Below, in pieces: positions 25,637 through 33,760 of a stretch of DNA of 64,000 nt. This stretch comes from Streptomyces cellostaticus. GTDB taxonomy: Bacteria; Actinomycetota; Actinomycetes; Streptomycetales; Streptomycetaceae. Both the position numbers and the translations under genes were made by a program. Numbering within the stretch: position 1 is the stretch's first letter; every line of letters begins with the position of its first letter. The notes under the pieces are model-generated. The model was not told the origin of the DNA. It worked only from the letters and a program-made list of their open reading frames with translations, and ran no database searches. The DNA lies in assembly GCF_001513965.1 (NCBI RefSeq), contig NZ_KQ948024.1, positions 81,508-145,507 on the forward strand, written 5' to 3'.

Positions 25637-26631
25637 CGGGCGGCCTCCCGGCGCATCACGCGGAACACCCGGGTCGTGCTGAAACCGGCCTTGCGGTACA
25701 GGTGGCCCGCCGGGGACTGCTCGCCGGTCCACAGGAACCACGCGGAGTGCGCGCCGCGCGCCCGCATCCGCTCCAGGACCAGGTGGAGCAGGACCTTGCC
25801 GAGTCCGGTGCCGCGCATCTCCTCCAGCACACCGAACGGGCCGAACCGCTCGTCCACCGACTCGTACGCGCCGTGCATCGCCCAGCCGGCCAGGCGGCCC
25901 GAAGGGTCCCGGGCGACGACGATCCGGTCGAGCGGCGTGCCCGCGGCCAGACACTCCCGGATCGCGCGCGCCCAGTCCGGGTTGAAGTGGTTCCCGGCGA
26001 GTGCGACGAGTTCCACCAGGTCGTCGTCGGACGGGGTGGCGAACCGGCAGCCCTGCGCCGTCAGTTCGTTCCGGCGGCGCACGACATCCTCCGGGAGGCG
26101 GTAGCCGACCAGGCCGCGGTCCATCGCCGCCGCCTCGTACCGAGTGCGAAAGCCCAGGGACTCGAGGAGTCCGGCCGCCTCCGGGTACGCCTCGGTGTCC
26201 AGGCCGGGGAGGACGTAGTTCGGGGTGTACGAGGAGAAGTCCACCCGGGTACGGCCGTGGCTGTGCAGCCAGTCGAGGGCGTCGGTCAGCAGCCGGCGGC
26301 CGAGGCCGCGCCCGCGGGCGGCCGGGTCGACGAAGAAGAACGGGATCCAGCCCTGCTCCGGCTCCAGGTCGGTGCCGGTCATCGGCGTCAGCCGGCGCAC
26401 CGCGTAGGCGGCGCCGACGACGCGCTCGCCGTCGACGGCGACCCGAAGCCCCTCCGGATCGAAGTTGGCGTCGAGCAGCACCAGGGAGCGGAAGCGGTCC
26501 GGGGTGAGGGGGTCGGCCGGTGCACTCCGGCGCCACACCTCCACCACCTGCGGGCCGTCGCCCGCCCGAAAGCCACGCAGCTCGGCCCGGGATTGCGTCG
26601 TGCGAGTCGTGCGAGTCGTGCGATCGGTCAT
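25633..26631 (-). CDS. tandem GNAT acetyltransferase leading a sugar ABC operon
   Basis: A 332-residue protein with two GNAT domains, each with an acetyl-CoA-binding loop (ARGRGLGRRLL near 110 and MRGTGLGKVLL near 270). The N-terminus TTRTTRTT comes from a small tandem DNA repeat. GNAT enzymes transfer acetyl groups to amines; the double fold resembles mycothiol synthase-like proteins. It is translationally coupled to the binding protein of the importer, so the imported compound may be an amino sugar or other amine acetylated on entry. That is an inference from context only. Confidence 0.82.
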   Translation of the reverse strand: MTDRTTRTTRTTQSRAELRGFRAGDGPQVVEVWRRSAPADPLTPDRFRSLVLLDANFDPEGLRVAVDGERVVGAAYAVRRLTPMTGTDLEPEQGWIPFFFVDPAARGRGLGRRLLTDALDWLHSHGRTRVDFSSYTPNYVLPGLDTEAYPEAAGLLESLGFRTRYEAAAMDRGLVGYRLPEDVVRRRNELTAQGCRFATPSDDDLVELVALAGNHFNPDWARAIRECLAAGTPLDRIVVARDPSGRLAGWAMHGAYESVDERFGPFGVLEEMRGTGLGKVLLHLVLERMRARGAHSAWFLWTGEQSPAGHLYRKAGFSTTRVFRVMRREAAR

Positions 26632-26816
26632 CGACGGGGTTGTCCTTCCGTGCGCAGCCGGGAGCCGCAGGAGGTCTCAGAGGTACAGCAGCACGTCGTC
26701 GCCGGCCCACCGGCCGGGCGGCGCGTGCAGTCGTGCGATCCCGGTCGTCACCGCGACGCGGTCGTCCGTGCTCATCCTTTGGCCCCGTCTGCCGGTGACA
26801 TCTCGAAGCGGTTGTC

Positions 26817-26836
26817 GGGAATTTACTTGTATTCCC
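26817..26836. promoter_or_regulatory. candidate operator of the GNAT-ABC operon
   Basis: GGGAAT and ATTCCC form perfect 6-bp arms around an 8-bp AT-rich spacer (TTACTTGT). The 20-bp site lies in an AT-rich patch about 185 bp before the GNAT start, where the operon promoter is expected. Confidence 0.55.
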
Positions 26837-26990
26837 TGGCATTCACCGTGATTTGCCAATAGTCCGTGCGGAGGGCGGCGCGGGTGCGCCGGAACGCCTC
26901 TGAGGGAAGGGGCGAGCAGTGGGTGGAAGAGTCCCCTTGGCTGCGTGGCCGTCGGGACCACCGCCGTTGAACCGCGGGCCCCCACCCGGC

Positions 26991-27040
26991 CGCGGGCCCG
27001 CAGTGGCCGGTCGCGCAGTTCCCCGCGCCCCTTGGGGGCG
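26991..27040 (-). repeat. dispersed GC-rich repeat, copy 4
   Basis: Minus-strand copy containing AAGGGGCGCGGGGAACTGCG. It lies 45 bp after the ROK stop codon, and its flanking bases form an extra GC-rich hairpin. Confidence 0.75.
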
Positions 27041-27084
27041 CAACCGGCGCCGGCAAGCGGGGCCGGGCCCGTCGGCAGGCGTTC

Positions 27085-28227
27085 TCAGGTGTTCGGTCGG
27101 CCGAACAGGGGGGCCAGGAGGAGTTGGGCGGCGCCCTCTGCCACGGAGCGTTCGCCGCCGGGGGCGAGCCGGACCGGTGTCGGTGTCCCGAGGGCGCCCT
27201 CGCGGCGGGCCCGGGCGTCGAGAACGTTCGCGACGCCCGCCACGAATGCCTCCGGTGCCGCAGTGATCGTCCGCCCTCCGAGCAGCACCAGGTCGATGTC
27301 CAGCAACGCCACGAGGTTCCCGGCCCCCACGCCCAGCACCCGCGCCGCCTCCTCCGTCTCTCCCCGCTCCACGGCCGCCAGGCACAGCGCCTCCACGCAC
27401 CCCCGGTCCCCGCACTCGCACGCGGGCCCGTCGAGTTGAAGGACCTGGTGCCCGAACTCTCCGGCCCCGGTCCGCACCCCCCGATGCACGCTCCCGCCGA
27501 TCACGAGGCCGGCCCCCAGCCCCGTACCGAGATGCAGATAGGCGAAGGATCCGCCCTCACCCCCGACCGCCAGCCCGAGCGCGGCGGCGTTCGTGTCCTT
27601 GTCCACCACGACCGGCACCCCCAGCCGCTCCGCGAGCGCGTCCCGCAGCGGAAACCCGTCCCACTCCGGAAACCGGGTGACCCGGTGCAGCACCCCGCGC
27701 GCATGATCGAGCGGACCGGGCAGAGCCACCCCCACGCCGAGCAGCGAGGCGACCTCGCCGAGCCCTGGGCCGGCGGCCTCCAGCACCTCCCCCACCAGCC
27801 CCTCCACCGCACCGGCCACCACGCCCAGCACCGCCTCCGCCCCGGCCCCGAGGTCCAGCGCCCCGCGCCGCTCCCCCACCACGGCCCCGTCGAGATCCAC
27901 CAGCACCGCCCGCAGCTCGTCCCGGTCCAGATGGACCCCCACCGCATGCCCGGCCTCCGGCACCAGCCGCAGTACCGTGCGCGGCTTGCCCCCGGTGGAC
28001 GCCCGGCGCCCGGCCTCTGCGGCGAGCCCCGCCTCCCGCAGCCGCGCGGTGATCTTGCTGACGGCCTGCGGGGTCAGTCCGGTCCGCTCGGCCAGCTCGA
28101 GACGGCTGATGCCCTCGCCCCCGGCCGCCCGCAGCAGATCCAGCACCAGCGCGGTGTTGTGACTGCGCACCGCGAAGAGGTTCGCTCCCGCCGGCCCGCC
28201 GCTCTTCGTCCTGTTCACGCCGTCCAT
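27085..28227 (-). CDS. ROK-family transcriptional regulator
   Basis: A 380-residue regulator. The N-terminal MarR-like HTH (about 25-75: SRLELAERTGLTPQAVSKITARLREAGL) is followed by a ROK kinase-like domain with VVDKDTNAAALG, HLGTGLGAGLVIGG and the zinc motif CECGDRGC. ROK repressors sense sugars or sugar phosphates. It is divergent from a Gfo/Idh/MocA oxidoreductase with a 23-bp inverted repeat in the 48-bp gap, and it also lies upstream of the GNAT-sugar ABC operon. The start at 28227 follows GGGGAGA. Confidence 0.9.
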   Translation of the reverse strand: MDGVNRTKSGGPAGANLFAVRSHNTALVLDLLRAAGGEGISRLELAERTGLTPQAVSKITARLREAGLAAEAGRRASTGGKPRTVLRLVPEAGHAVGVHLDRDELRAVLVDLDGAVVGERRGALDLGAGAEAVLGVVAGAVEGLVGEVLEAAGPGLGEVASLLGVGVALPGPLDHARGVLHRVTRFPEWDGFPLRDALAERLGVPVVVDKDTNAAALGLAVGGEGGSFAYLHLGTGLGAGLVIGGSVHRGVRTGAGEFGHQVLQLDGPACECGDRGCVEALCLAAVERGETEEAARVLGVGAGNLVALLDIDLVLLGGRTITAAPEAFVAGVANVLDARARREGALGTPTPVRLAPGGERSVAEGAAQLLLAPLFGRPNT

Positions 28228-28244
28228 TCTCCCCACCGCTTGCA

Positions 28245-28267
28245 CTTTGGCAACAGCGTTGCGAAAG
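28245..28267. promoter_or_regulatory. ROK operator between divergent genes
   Basis: CTTTGGCAAC-AGC-GTTGCGAAAG is an inverted repeat with 9 of 10 matching positions per arm. It fills the 48-bp space between the ROK gene and the oxidoreductase, ending 9 bp before the latter's ATG, so a bound protein would block both promoters. Confidence 0.78.
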
Positions 28268-28275
28268 TAGGACGC

Positions 28276-29343
28276 ATGACTGGTACCCCGCTCCGCGTCG
28301 GCCTGATCGGCTACGGCCTCGCCGGCTCCGTCTTCCACGCCCCGCTGATCGCCGCCACCGCGGGCCTCGCCCTGGACACGGTGGTCACCTCGAACCCCGA
28401 GCGGCAGGAGCAGGCCCGGTCGGAGTTCCCGGACGTCCGCGTGGCCGCCGGCCCCGAGGAGCTGTTCGACCGCGCCGACGCGCTGGACCTGATCGTCATC
28501 GCGTCCCCGAACAGGACGCACGTCCCGCTCGCCACCGCTGCCCTCAAGGCGGGCCTGCCGGTCGTGGTCGACAAGCCGGTCGCCGGCACCGCCGCCGAGG
28601 CACGGGACCTCGCCGCCCTCGCCGAGGAACGCGGCCTGCTGCTCTCGGTCTTCCAGAACCGCCGCTGGGACAACGACTTCCTGACCCTGCGCCAGCTGCT
28701 GGAGAACGGCGAACTCGGGGACGTCCAGCGCTTCGAGTCCCGCTTCGAGCGCTGGCGCCCGCAGCCGAAGGGCGGCTGGCGCGAGTCCGGCGACCCGGCA
28801 GAGATCGGAGGTCTGCTCTACGACCTCGGCAGCCATGTCGTCGACCAGGCCCTGGTCCTCTTCGGCCCGGCCACCGAGGTGTACGCCGAGACGGACCTCC
28901 GCCGCCCCGGCGCCGAGACCGACGACGACACCTTCATCGCGCTCACCCACGCCGGCGGTGTCCGCTCCCACCTCTACGTCTCCGCCACCACGGCCCAGCT
29001 CGGCCCGCGCTTCAGGGTGCTGGGCTCGCAGGCGGGCTATGTGAAGTACGGCCTGGACCCGCAGGAGGCGGCCCTGCGCGAGGGCCTGCGGCCGGGCCCC
29101 AAGTGGGGAGCCGAGCCCGAGTCCCTGTGGGGCCGCCTGGGCGCCGGCGAATCCCCGCTGACCGACGGCGGCCGCCCCGTACCCACCCTGCCGGGCGACT
29201 ACCCGGCCTACTACGCGGCCGTGGCGGCGGCCCTGACCGGCGCCGGACCCAACCCCGTGACCGCCCTGGAGGCGGCCGCGGCCCTCGACGTACTGGAGGC
29301 GGCCCGCCGGTCCGCCCGCGACAAGGTGACGGTGACCCTCTGA
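28276..29343 (+). CDS. Gfo/Idh/MocA-family oxidoreductase
   Basis: A 355-residue NAD(P)-dependent sugar dehydrogenase-type protein. RVGLIGYGLAGSVFHAPL is the Rossmann nucleotide-binding motif, VVVDKPVAGTAAEARDL carries the family DKP/EKP motif near residue 98, and GGLLYDLGSHVVDQAL is the C-terminal catalytic helix with DLGSH. It likely oxidises or epimerises a sugar under control of the divergent ROK regulator. The next gene starts inside its stop codon (TGATG). Confidence 0.9.
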   Translation: MTGTPLRVGLIGYGLAGSVFHAPLIAATAGLALDTVVTSNPERQEQARSEFPDVRVAAGPEELFDRADALDLIVIASPNRTHVPLATAALKAGLPVVVDKPVAGTAAEARDLAALAEERGLLLSVFQNRRWDNDFLTLRQLLENGELGDVQRFESRFERWRPQPKGGWRESGDPAEIGGLLYDLGSHVVDQALVLFGPATEVYAETDLRRPGAETDDDTFIALTHAGGVRSHLYVSATTAQLGPRFRVLGSQAGYVKYGLDPQEAALREGLRPGPKWGAEPESLWGRLGAGESPLTDGGRPVPTLPGDYPAYYAAVAAALTGAGPNPVTALEAAAALDVLEAARRSARDKVTVTL

Positions 29344-29843
29344 TGCACCACCCACAGATCACCCCGAAGTTCGCCCCCGAGATCACCCCGAGCGTGGAGG
29401 AGCTGGAGGCACAGGAACGCCGCCTGGTCTTCCGGCAGTTCACGTACGACGACGCCTGGGCGCTCGGCTCCCTCCTGGTCGAGCTGGCCAGGGAGCGCCA
29501 GGCCCCGGTCGCCATCGACATCCACCGCGCCGGCCAGCAGCTCTTCCACGCCGCCCTGCCCGGCTCCACTCCCGACAACGACGCCTGGATCGCCCGCAAG
29601 CGCCGGGTGGTGGAGCGCTACGGCGCCTCCTCCTACCTGGTCGGCGCCCGCTTCCGCGCCAAGGGCACGACGTTCGAGGAGTCCTCCCGCCTGGACCCGG
29701 ACACGTATGCGGCGCACGGCGGCTCGTTCCCGGTCAACGTCGAGAACGCGGGCGTCATCGGCGCGGTGACGGTGTCCGGCCTCCCCCAACTCCAGGATCA
29801 CAGGTTCGTGGTGGAGGCGCTCGAGCAGTTCCTGAGCGAGTAG
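29343..29843 (+). CDS. heme-degrading/HbpS-like domain protein (UPF0303 type)
   Basis: A 166-residue protein with the family pattern FTYDDAWALGSLLVELARERQAPVAIDIHRAGQQLFHAALPGSTPDNDAWIARK. Members are small alpha/beta proteins related to HbpS/DUF336, described as heme-binding or of unknown function. Its ATG overlaps the oxidoreductase stop, so it is co-translated with that gene. Gene pairs of this kind suggest a role in the same sugar pathway rather than in heme metabolism, but the function is not established. Confidence 0.8.
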   Translation: MHHPQITPKFAPEITPSVEELEAQERRLVFRQFTYDDAWALGSLLVELARERQAPVAIDIHRAGQQLFHAALPGSTPDNDAWIARKRRVVERYGASSYLVGARFRAKGTTFEESSRLDPDTYAAHGGSFPVNVENAGVIGAVTVSGLPQLQDHRFVVEALEQFLSE

Positions 29844-29935
29844 CCCGCCACCGGGATTACCGCGCGGCTCCCTCCGGTTGGCACCTACGTGCACGAAGAT
29901 CACGGCACGACACCCACCCGGAGGGAAGAGCCCCG

Positions 29936-30820
29936 ATGAGCCAGTCGACGAGCAGCGCGCACCCGCTCAAGGAGACGATCGGCCGCTACGGCGTCTGGAG
30001 CGTGGGACTGCGCTCGGAGGACCCGGCCCGGCGCGGCGAGATCGCCGAGGCCGCCGCGGAACTGGAAGAGCTCGGCTACGGCGCCGCCTGGCTGGGCGGC
30101 AGCAGCGCCGCCCGGCACGCCGCCCCGCTCCTCGAATCGACGTCCCGTCTCGTCGTCGGCACGAGCATCCAGAGCATCTGGCAGTACGACGCCGAGGCGA
30201 GCGCGACCGGTTTCGCCGAGGCGGAGTCGGCCCACCCCGGCCGCTTCGTCCTGGGCCTCGGGGTGAGCCACGCCAAGCTCGCGGACCAGTACCGCCGCCC
30301 GTACTCGGCCCTGGTGGCCTACCTCGACGCGCTGGACGCGGCCGGCGTCCCGGCCGGGCGCCGGCTCCTGGCGGCCCTCGGCCCGAAGATGCTGGAGCTG
30401 TCCCGCGACCGGGCGGCGGGCGCGATCCCCTACCTCGTCACCCCCGAGCACACCGCCGAGGCCCGCGAGACCCTGGGCGAAGGCCCGCTGCTGGCCCCGG
30501 AGTTCGGGGTCGTCCTCGAGGCCGACCCGTCCCGCGCCCGCGCCCTGGCCCGCGATCACCTCGCGCTGTACCTGTCGCTCCCCAACTACACCAACACCTT
30601 CCTGCGCCTGGGCTTCACCGAGGCCGACCTGACCGCCGACGGCAGCGACCGCCTGGTCGACGCGCTCTACGCCTGGGGCGACGAGGACCGCATCCGCAAC
30701 CGCATCAACGCCTTCCACGAGGCAGGCGCGGACCACGTGGCACTCCAGGTGGTGAACGGCGGTTCCCGAGACGCCCTGCCCCTCGAGGCCTGGAGGAGGC
30801 TCGCCTCTCTGCTGGCGTAA
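29936..30820 (+). CDS. LLM-class F420-dependent oxidoreductase
   Basis: A 294-residue protein with a luciferase-like (TIM barrel) fold: TSIQSIWQYDAEASATGFAEAE, RFVLGLGVSHAKL, LGPKMLELSRDRAAGAIPYLVTPEH. It belongs to the group of F420-dependent or flavin monooxygenase-like enzymes common in actinomycetes. Substrate unknown. It has a ribosome binding site (CGGAGGGAAG) and is followed directly by a dispersed repeat copy. Confidence 0.87.
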   Translation: MSQSTSSAHPLKETIGRYGVWSVGLRSEDPARRGEIAEAAAELEELGYGAAWLGGSSAARHAAPLLESTSRLVVGTSIQSIWQYDAEASATGFAEAESAHPGRFVLGLGVSHAKLADQYRRPYSALVAYLDALDAAGVPAGRRLLAALGPKMLELSRDRAAGAIPYLVTPEHTAEARETLGEGPLLAPEFGVVLEADPSRARALARDHLALYLSLPNYTNTFLRLGFTEADLTADGSDRLVDALYAWGDEDRIRNRINAFHEAGADHVALQVVNGGSRDALPLEAWRRLASLLA

Positions 30821-30830
30821 TGGCAGACAC

Positions 30831-30876
30831 CCAAGGGGCGCGGGGAACTGCGCGACCAGCCACGAACCACCCGCGG
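30831..30876 (+). repeat. dispersed GC-rich repeat, copy 5
   Basis: A 46-bp copy (CCAAGGGGCGCGGGGAACTG and onward to CCCGCGG), starting 10 bp after the LLM gene stop. It is almost identical to copy 2. Confidence 0.8.
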
Positions 30877-30919
30877 CCGACAGCCAAGACGCAGTTCCTG
30901 GGCGCTCCCAGCGGAGCGT

Positions 30920-31777
30920 CTACGCGTCCTTCAACTCCTGCCGCTGACGACCAAGCCCGTCGATCTCAAGCTCCACAACATCCCCGGCCCGCAAGTACGG
31001 CTTGGGCTCCGGCTGCCCCATGGCCACCCCTGCCGGCGTCCCCGTATTGATGACATCCCCGGGGTAAAGCGTCATGAACTGGCTGACATACCGCACGACT
31101 TCCCCCACCGGAAAGATCTGCTCCGCGGTGGTCCCGTCCTGCTTCAACTCCCCGTTCACCCACAGCTTCAGCGAAAGCCGCTGCGGATCCGGAACCTCCT
31201 CCGCCGTCACCAGCCAGGGCCCCAGCGGGTTGAACGTCTCGCAGTTCTTCCCCTTGTCCCAGGTCCCGCCCCGCTCGATCTGGAACTCCCGCTCGGACAC
31301 GTCGTGCGCCACCGCGTACCCGGCGACATGCGCCAGCCCCTCCTCGGCCGACTCCAGGTAGCGGGCCGTACGCCCGATGACGACGGCCAGCTCCACCTCC
31401 CAGTCGGTCTTGGCGGACCCGCGCGGCACGAGCACGGTGTCGTGGGGCCCGACGACCGTGTCCGCGGCCTTGAAGAAGATCACGGGCTCGGCGGGCGGCT
31501 CGACCCCGGTCTCGCGCGCGTGGTCGTGGTAGTTGAGCCCGATGCACACGACCTTGCCGATCCGGCCGAGCGGAGGCCCGGTCCTGAGGCCCGCCGCGTC
31601 CAGCGCGGGCAGCTCGCCGGCCTCGGCCGCCGCCCGTACCCGGCCGAGCGCGCCCTCGTCGGCGAGCAGCGCCCCGTCGATGTCGTCCACGATCCCCGAC
31701 AGATCCCGCAGGATCCCCTCGGCGTCGAGCAGCGCGGGTCGCTCCGCACCGGCCGTACCGACTCGCAGCAGCTTCAT
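30920..31777 (-). CDS. fumarylacetoacetate hydrolase-family protein
   Basis: A 285-residue enzyme. Family motifs are CIGLNYHDHARETG, PVIFFKAADTVVGP, KTDWEVELAVVIGR (metal-binding Glu/Asp), AGYAVAHDVSEREFQ and a C-terminal GDVINTGTPAGVAMG. FAH-family enzymes cleave C-C bonds of beta-diketo acids or decarboxylate/hydrate oxo-acids with Mg2+. The ATG at 31777 has GAGGGAG upstream. Substrate unknown; no aromatic catabolism genes are next to it. Confidence 0.9.
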   Translation of the reverse strand: MKLLRVGTAGAERPALLDAEGILRDLSGIVDDIDGALLADEGALGRVRAAAEAGELPALDAAGLRTGPPLGRIGKVVCIGLNYHDHARETGVEPPAEPVIFFKAADTVVGPHDTVLVPRGSAKTDWEVELAVVIGRTARYLESAEEGLAHVAGYAVAHDVSEREFQIERGGTWDKGKNCETFNPLGPWLVTAEEVPDPQRLSLKLWVNGELKQDGTTAEQIFPVGEVVRYVSQFMTLYPGDVINTGTPAGVAMGQPEPKPYLRAGDVVELEIDGLGRQRQELKDA

Positions 31778-31916
31778 GGTCACAATCTCCCTCGATCGCG
31801 GGCGCCCGACCGATGGGTGCAGCCATCGGAGGACTGGTCGATCCTCCAACTCGGCCATCCACTCCGCAAGACCCTGTTCACGTACTGGACCGTAACCCTG
31901 GCCTGCGGAAAGCGGC

Positions 31917-32633
31917 TCAGCGGTACAGCGCGGCCCGCTCCACCGCGCTCCACGTCGTGCTGGTGACGACGTACAGCGCGGCCGCGAGCGGCACCACCGC
32001 CACGGTGACGAGCGTGAAGAACGACATGAACGGCATGACCTTGTTGGCCGCGCCGAGCCCCGGCACCTGCTCACCCGCTCCCGCCGTGGCCATGACCGGG
32101 TTCTTCGCCATCATCAGCTTGGTGCGCCGGTAGTTGAAGGCGGCGACGGCCGCGACGAGGGCGAAGAGCCCGAGGTAGACGAGCCCGGCCGCCCCGAAGA
32201 CCCCGCCGTGGGCGAGGACGTCGGCCCAGCGCCCGCCGAGCGGCGCGGCGAACAGTTCGTGTGCCAGCAGCCCGTTGCTCTCGCCGCCGATCGAGGAGCT
32301 GGAGAAGAGGTGGTAGAGGAGGAAGAAGGCGGGCAGCTGGAGCAGGCTGGGCAGAAACCCGGAGAGCGGGGAGACCTTTTCCTCGGTGTGCAGTTCCCGT
32401 ACCGCCTTCTGCAGCCGCTGGGGATCCTTCGCGTGCTTCTTGCGCAGCTCGGCGATCCTCGGCTGGAGTGCGGTCCGGGCGCGCTGGCCTCTGGCGGCGG
32501 CCCGGGACAGCGGGTGCACGAGCAGTCGTACGAGTGCGGTGAACAGGACGATCGCGGCGGCGGCCGCGGCGGCGTGGAAGAGCGGCTGGAGCAGGTCGGC
32601 GAGCTGCTCGACGATGTGGGCGAAAACGGACAT
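31917..32633 (-). CDS. YidC/Oxa1-family membrane insertase (paralogue)
   Basis: A 238-residue membrane protein with about five helices and the 60KD_IMP domain: FTALVRLLVHPLSRAAARGQ, IAELRKKHAKDPQRLQKAVRELHTEE, LLQLPAFFLLYHLFS, MPFMSFFTLVTVAVVPLAAALY. YidC proteins insert proteins into the membrane. This is shorter than the main YidC encoded near rnpA, so it is likely a second copy. The ATG at 32633 follows GGAGGGTCCACCC on the minus strand. It lies 139 bp from a DUF6412 gene, a common neighbour. Confidence 0.9.
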   Translation of the reverse strand: MSVFAHIVEQLADLLQPLFHAAAAAAAIVLFTALVRLLVHPLSRAAARGQRARTALQPRIAELRKKHAKDPQRLQKAVRELHTEEKVSPLSGFLPSLLQLPAFFLLYHLFSSSSIGGESNGLLAHELFAAPLGGRWADVLAHGGVFGAAGLVYLGLFALVAAVAAFNYRRTKLMMAKNPVMATAGAGEQVPGLGAANKVMPFMSFFTLVTVAVVPLAAALYVVTSTTWSAVERAALYR

Positions 32634-32772
32634 GGGTGGACCCTCCGTGACGGGGTGCGTCGTCGTGCCGGTGTGACGGGGCATGGCCCGTGACCGGACA
32701 TGGCATGTGACGGGACATGGCATGGCGGCATGACGACCCGCGCGGGGTCACGTATCGCTGGTGGCTGGTGCC

Positions 32773-33099
32773 CTACGCGCAGGTCGTCGCGAGGGCGTGT
32801 CCGGGTGCCCGGGGTCTGCGGCGCCCCGGGGCGTCGGGGTCGCACTGTGGCAGGAAGGCCGTACGGCGGGCCCGGTCGCGGATCGCCGTGCGGACCCGGG
32901 TGGGCGGGACGGCGGGCGCGCAGCGGGCGGTGAGGAGCGAGCAGAGGGCGAGCGCGGAACCGGCGGCGGCGGTCGCGGCGAGCGCGACGGTGGTGGAGAG
33001 GCTGCCGGTGTCGAGGAGCGCGGCCTGGAGCAGCAGCACGTTCACCAGGACCAGCAGGAGGGCGACGGGACGCGCGGCGCCGACACGACTGCGGACCAT
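32773..33099 (-). CDS. DUF6412 domain protein
   Basis: A 108-residue protein with two hydrophobic helices (about 11-30 and 37-57) and a basic C-terminal tail with the conserved stretch FLPQCDPDAPGRRRPRAPG. It is transcribed in the same direction as the YidC paralogue and precedes it, suggesting a two-gene unit. DUF6412 has no known activity; a role as insertase partner is possible. Confidence 0.75.
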   Translation of the reverse strand: MVRSRVGAARPVALLLVLVNVLLLQAALLDTGSLSTTVALAATAAAGSALALCSLLTARCAPAVPPTRVRTAIRDRARRTAFLPQCDPDAPGRRRPRAPGHALATTCA

Positions 33100-33164
33100 G
33101 GCCTCCCCCTTCCGCTGACCTGCGCTTCTGTTCCCTGCACCTTGGTTATACAGGACCGCTCTCG

Positions 33165-33710
33165 CTATACGGGACCGGCCTCCAGGGGCTCCAGCATGCG
33201 CTTCGGCTTGAGCAGCGCCCTGCTGACCGGATCCGCCGGGTCGGGATCGAGTCCCGGGCCCGGCATGAGGACAACGTCCGCGACCGGCACGACAGTTCCG
33301 CAGGCGGGACATTCGCCGTACGGTCCGAGTTCGGTGCCGCAGTCCGCGTGCCGGAAGGACCGCAGCTGGGTCTCCTGGAGGTTTTCGCGGCCCCACAGCG
33401 CGAGGGCCCGCAGCGCCGGCCACAGCGCGATGCCGCGCTCGGTGACGACGTACTCGTCGCGCGGCGGAGCCTGCTGGTACCGGCGTTTTTCGAGGACCCC
33501 GACCTCGGTGAGCGTCTTGAGCCGGGCCGAGAGGACGGCGCGCGGGATGCCGAGGTGGACGAGGAAGTCGTTGTAGCGCCGGACGCCGTAGAGCGCGTCG
33601 CGGACGACGAGGAGCGTCCACCGCTCGCCGACGACCTCGAGCGCGCGGGCGATCGAGCATTCCTGCGTCGCGTAGTCCTTGCCCAGTGCCATGCGGTCCA
33701 CTGTAACCAT
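33165..33710 (-). CDS. HxlR-family transcriptional regulator
   Basis: A 181-residue regulator. The HxlR winged HTH covers about residues 15-110 (CSIARALEVVGERWTLLVVRDALYGVRRYNDF, GIPRAVLSARLKTLTEVGVLEKRRY). The C-terminus carries a four-Cys zinc-ribbon-like element with one His (HADCGTELGPYGECPACG). It is divergent from an MFS exporter with two identical inverted repeats between and inside the starts, so it is likely the exporter's repressor. The ATG at 33710 is preceded by GGGAGGGG; a second ATG at 33692 is possible. Confidence 0.88.
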   Translation of the reverse strand: MVTVDRMALGKDYATQECSIARALEVVGERWTLLVVRDALYGVRRYNDFLVHLGIPRAVLSARLKTLTEVGVLEKRRYQQAPPRDEYVVTERGIALWPALRALALWGRENLQETQLRSFRHADCGTELGPYGECPACGTVVPVADVVLMPGPGLDPDPADPVSRALLKPKRMLEPLEAGPV

Positions 33711-33720
33711 TTCCCCTCCC

Positions 33721-33741
33721 TTGGTTCAGTGACCGAACCAA
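33721..33741. promoter_or_regulatory. HxlR operator 1
   Basis: TTGGTTC-AGTGACC-GAACCAA, a perfect 7-bp inverted repeat. The core GGTTC-N7-GAACC recurs 45 bp downstream. It lies 11 bp from the HxlR start and covers the likely -35 region of the MFS gene. Confidence 0.75.
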
Positions 33742-33760
33742 CGGTGTTACGGTACGGAAC

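Larger units (their letters stand above)
26632..27084. other. 453-bp regulatory region between the ROK gene and the GNAT-ABC operon
   Basis: Contains a palindrome (26817-26836), a dispersed repeat copy (26991-27040) and a 32-codon minus-strand reading frame at 26677-26775 that could be a leader peptide but has no properly spaced ribosome binding site. No other gene is supported. Confidence 0.5.

Noticed and set aside
26677..26775. 32-codon leader ORF before the GNAT gene
   Set aside because: AAAGG is directly against the ATG with no spacing, and the peptide shows no repeated codons or family match.
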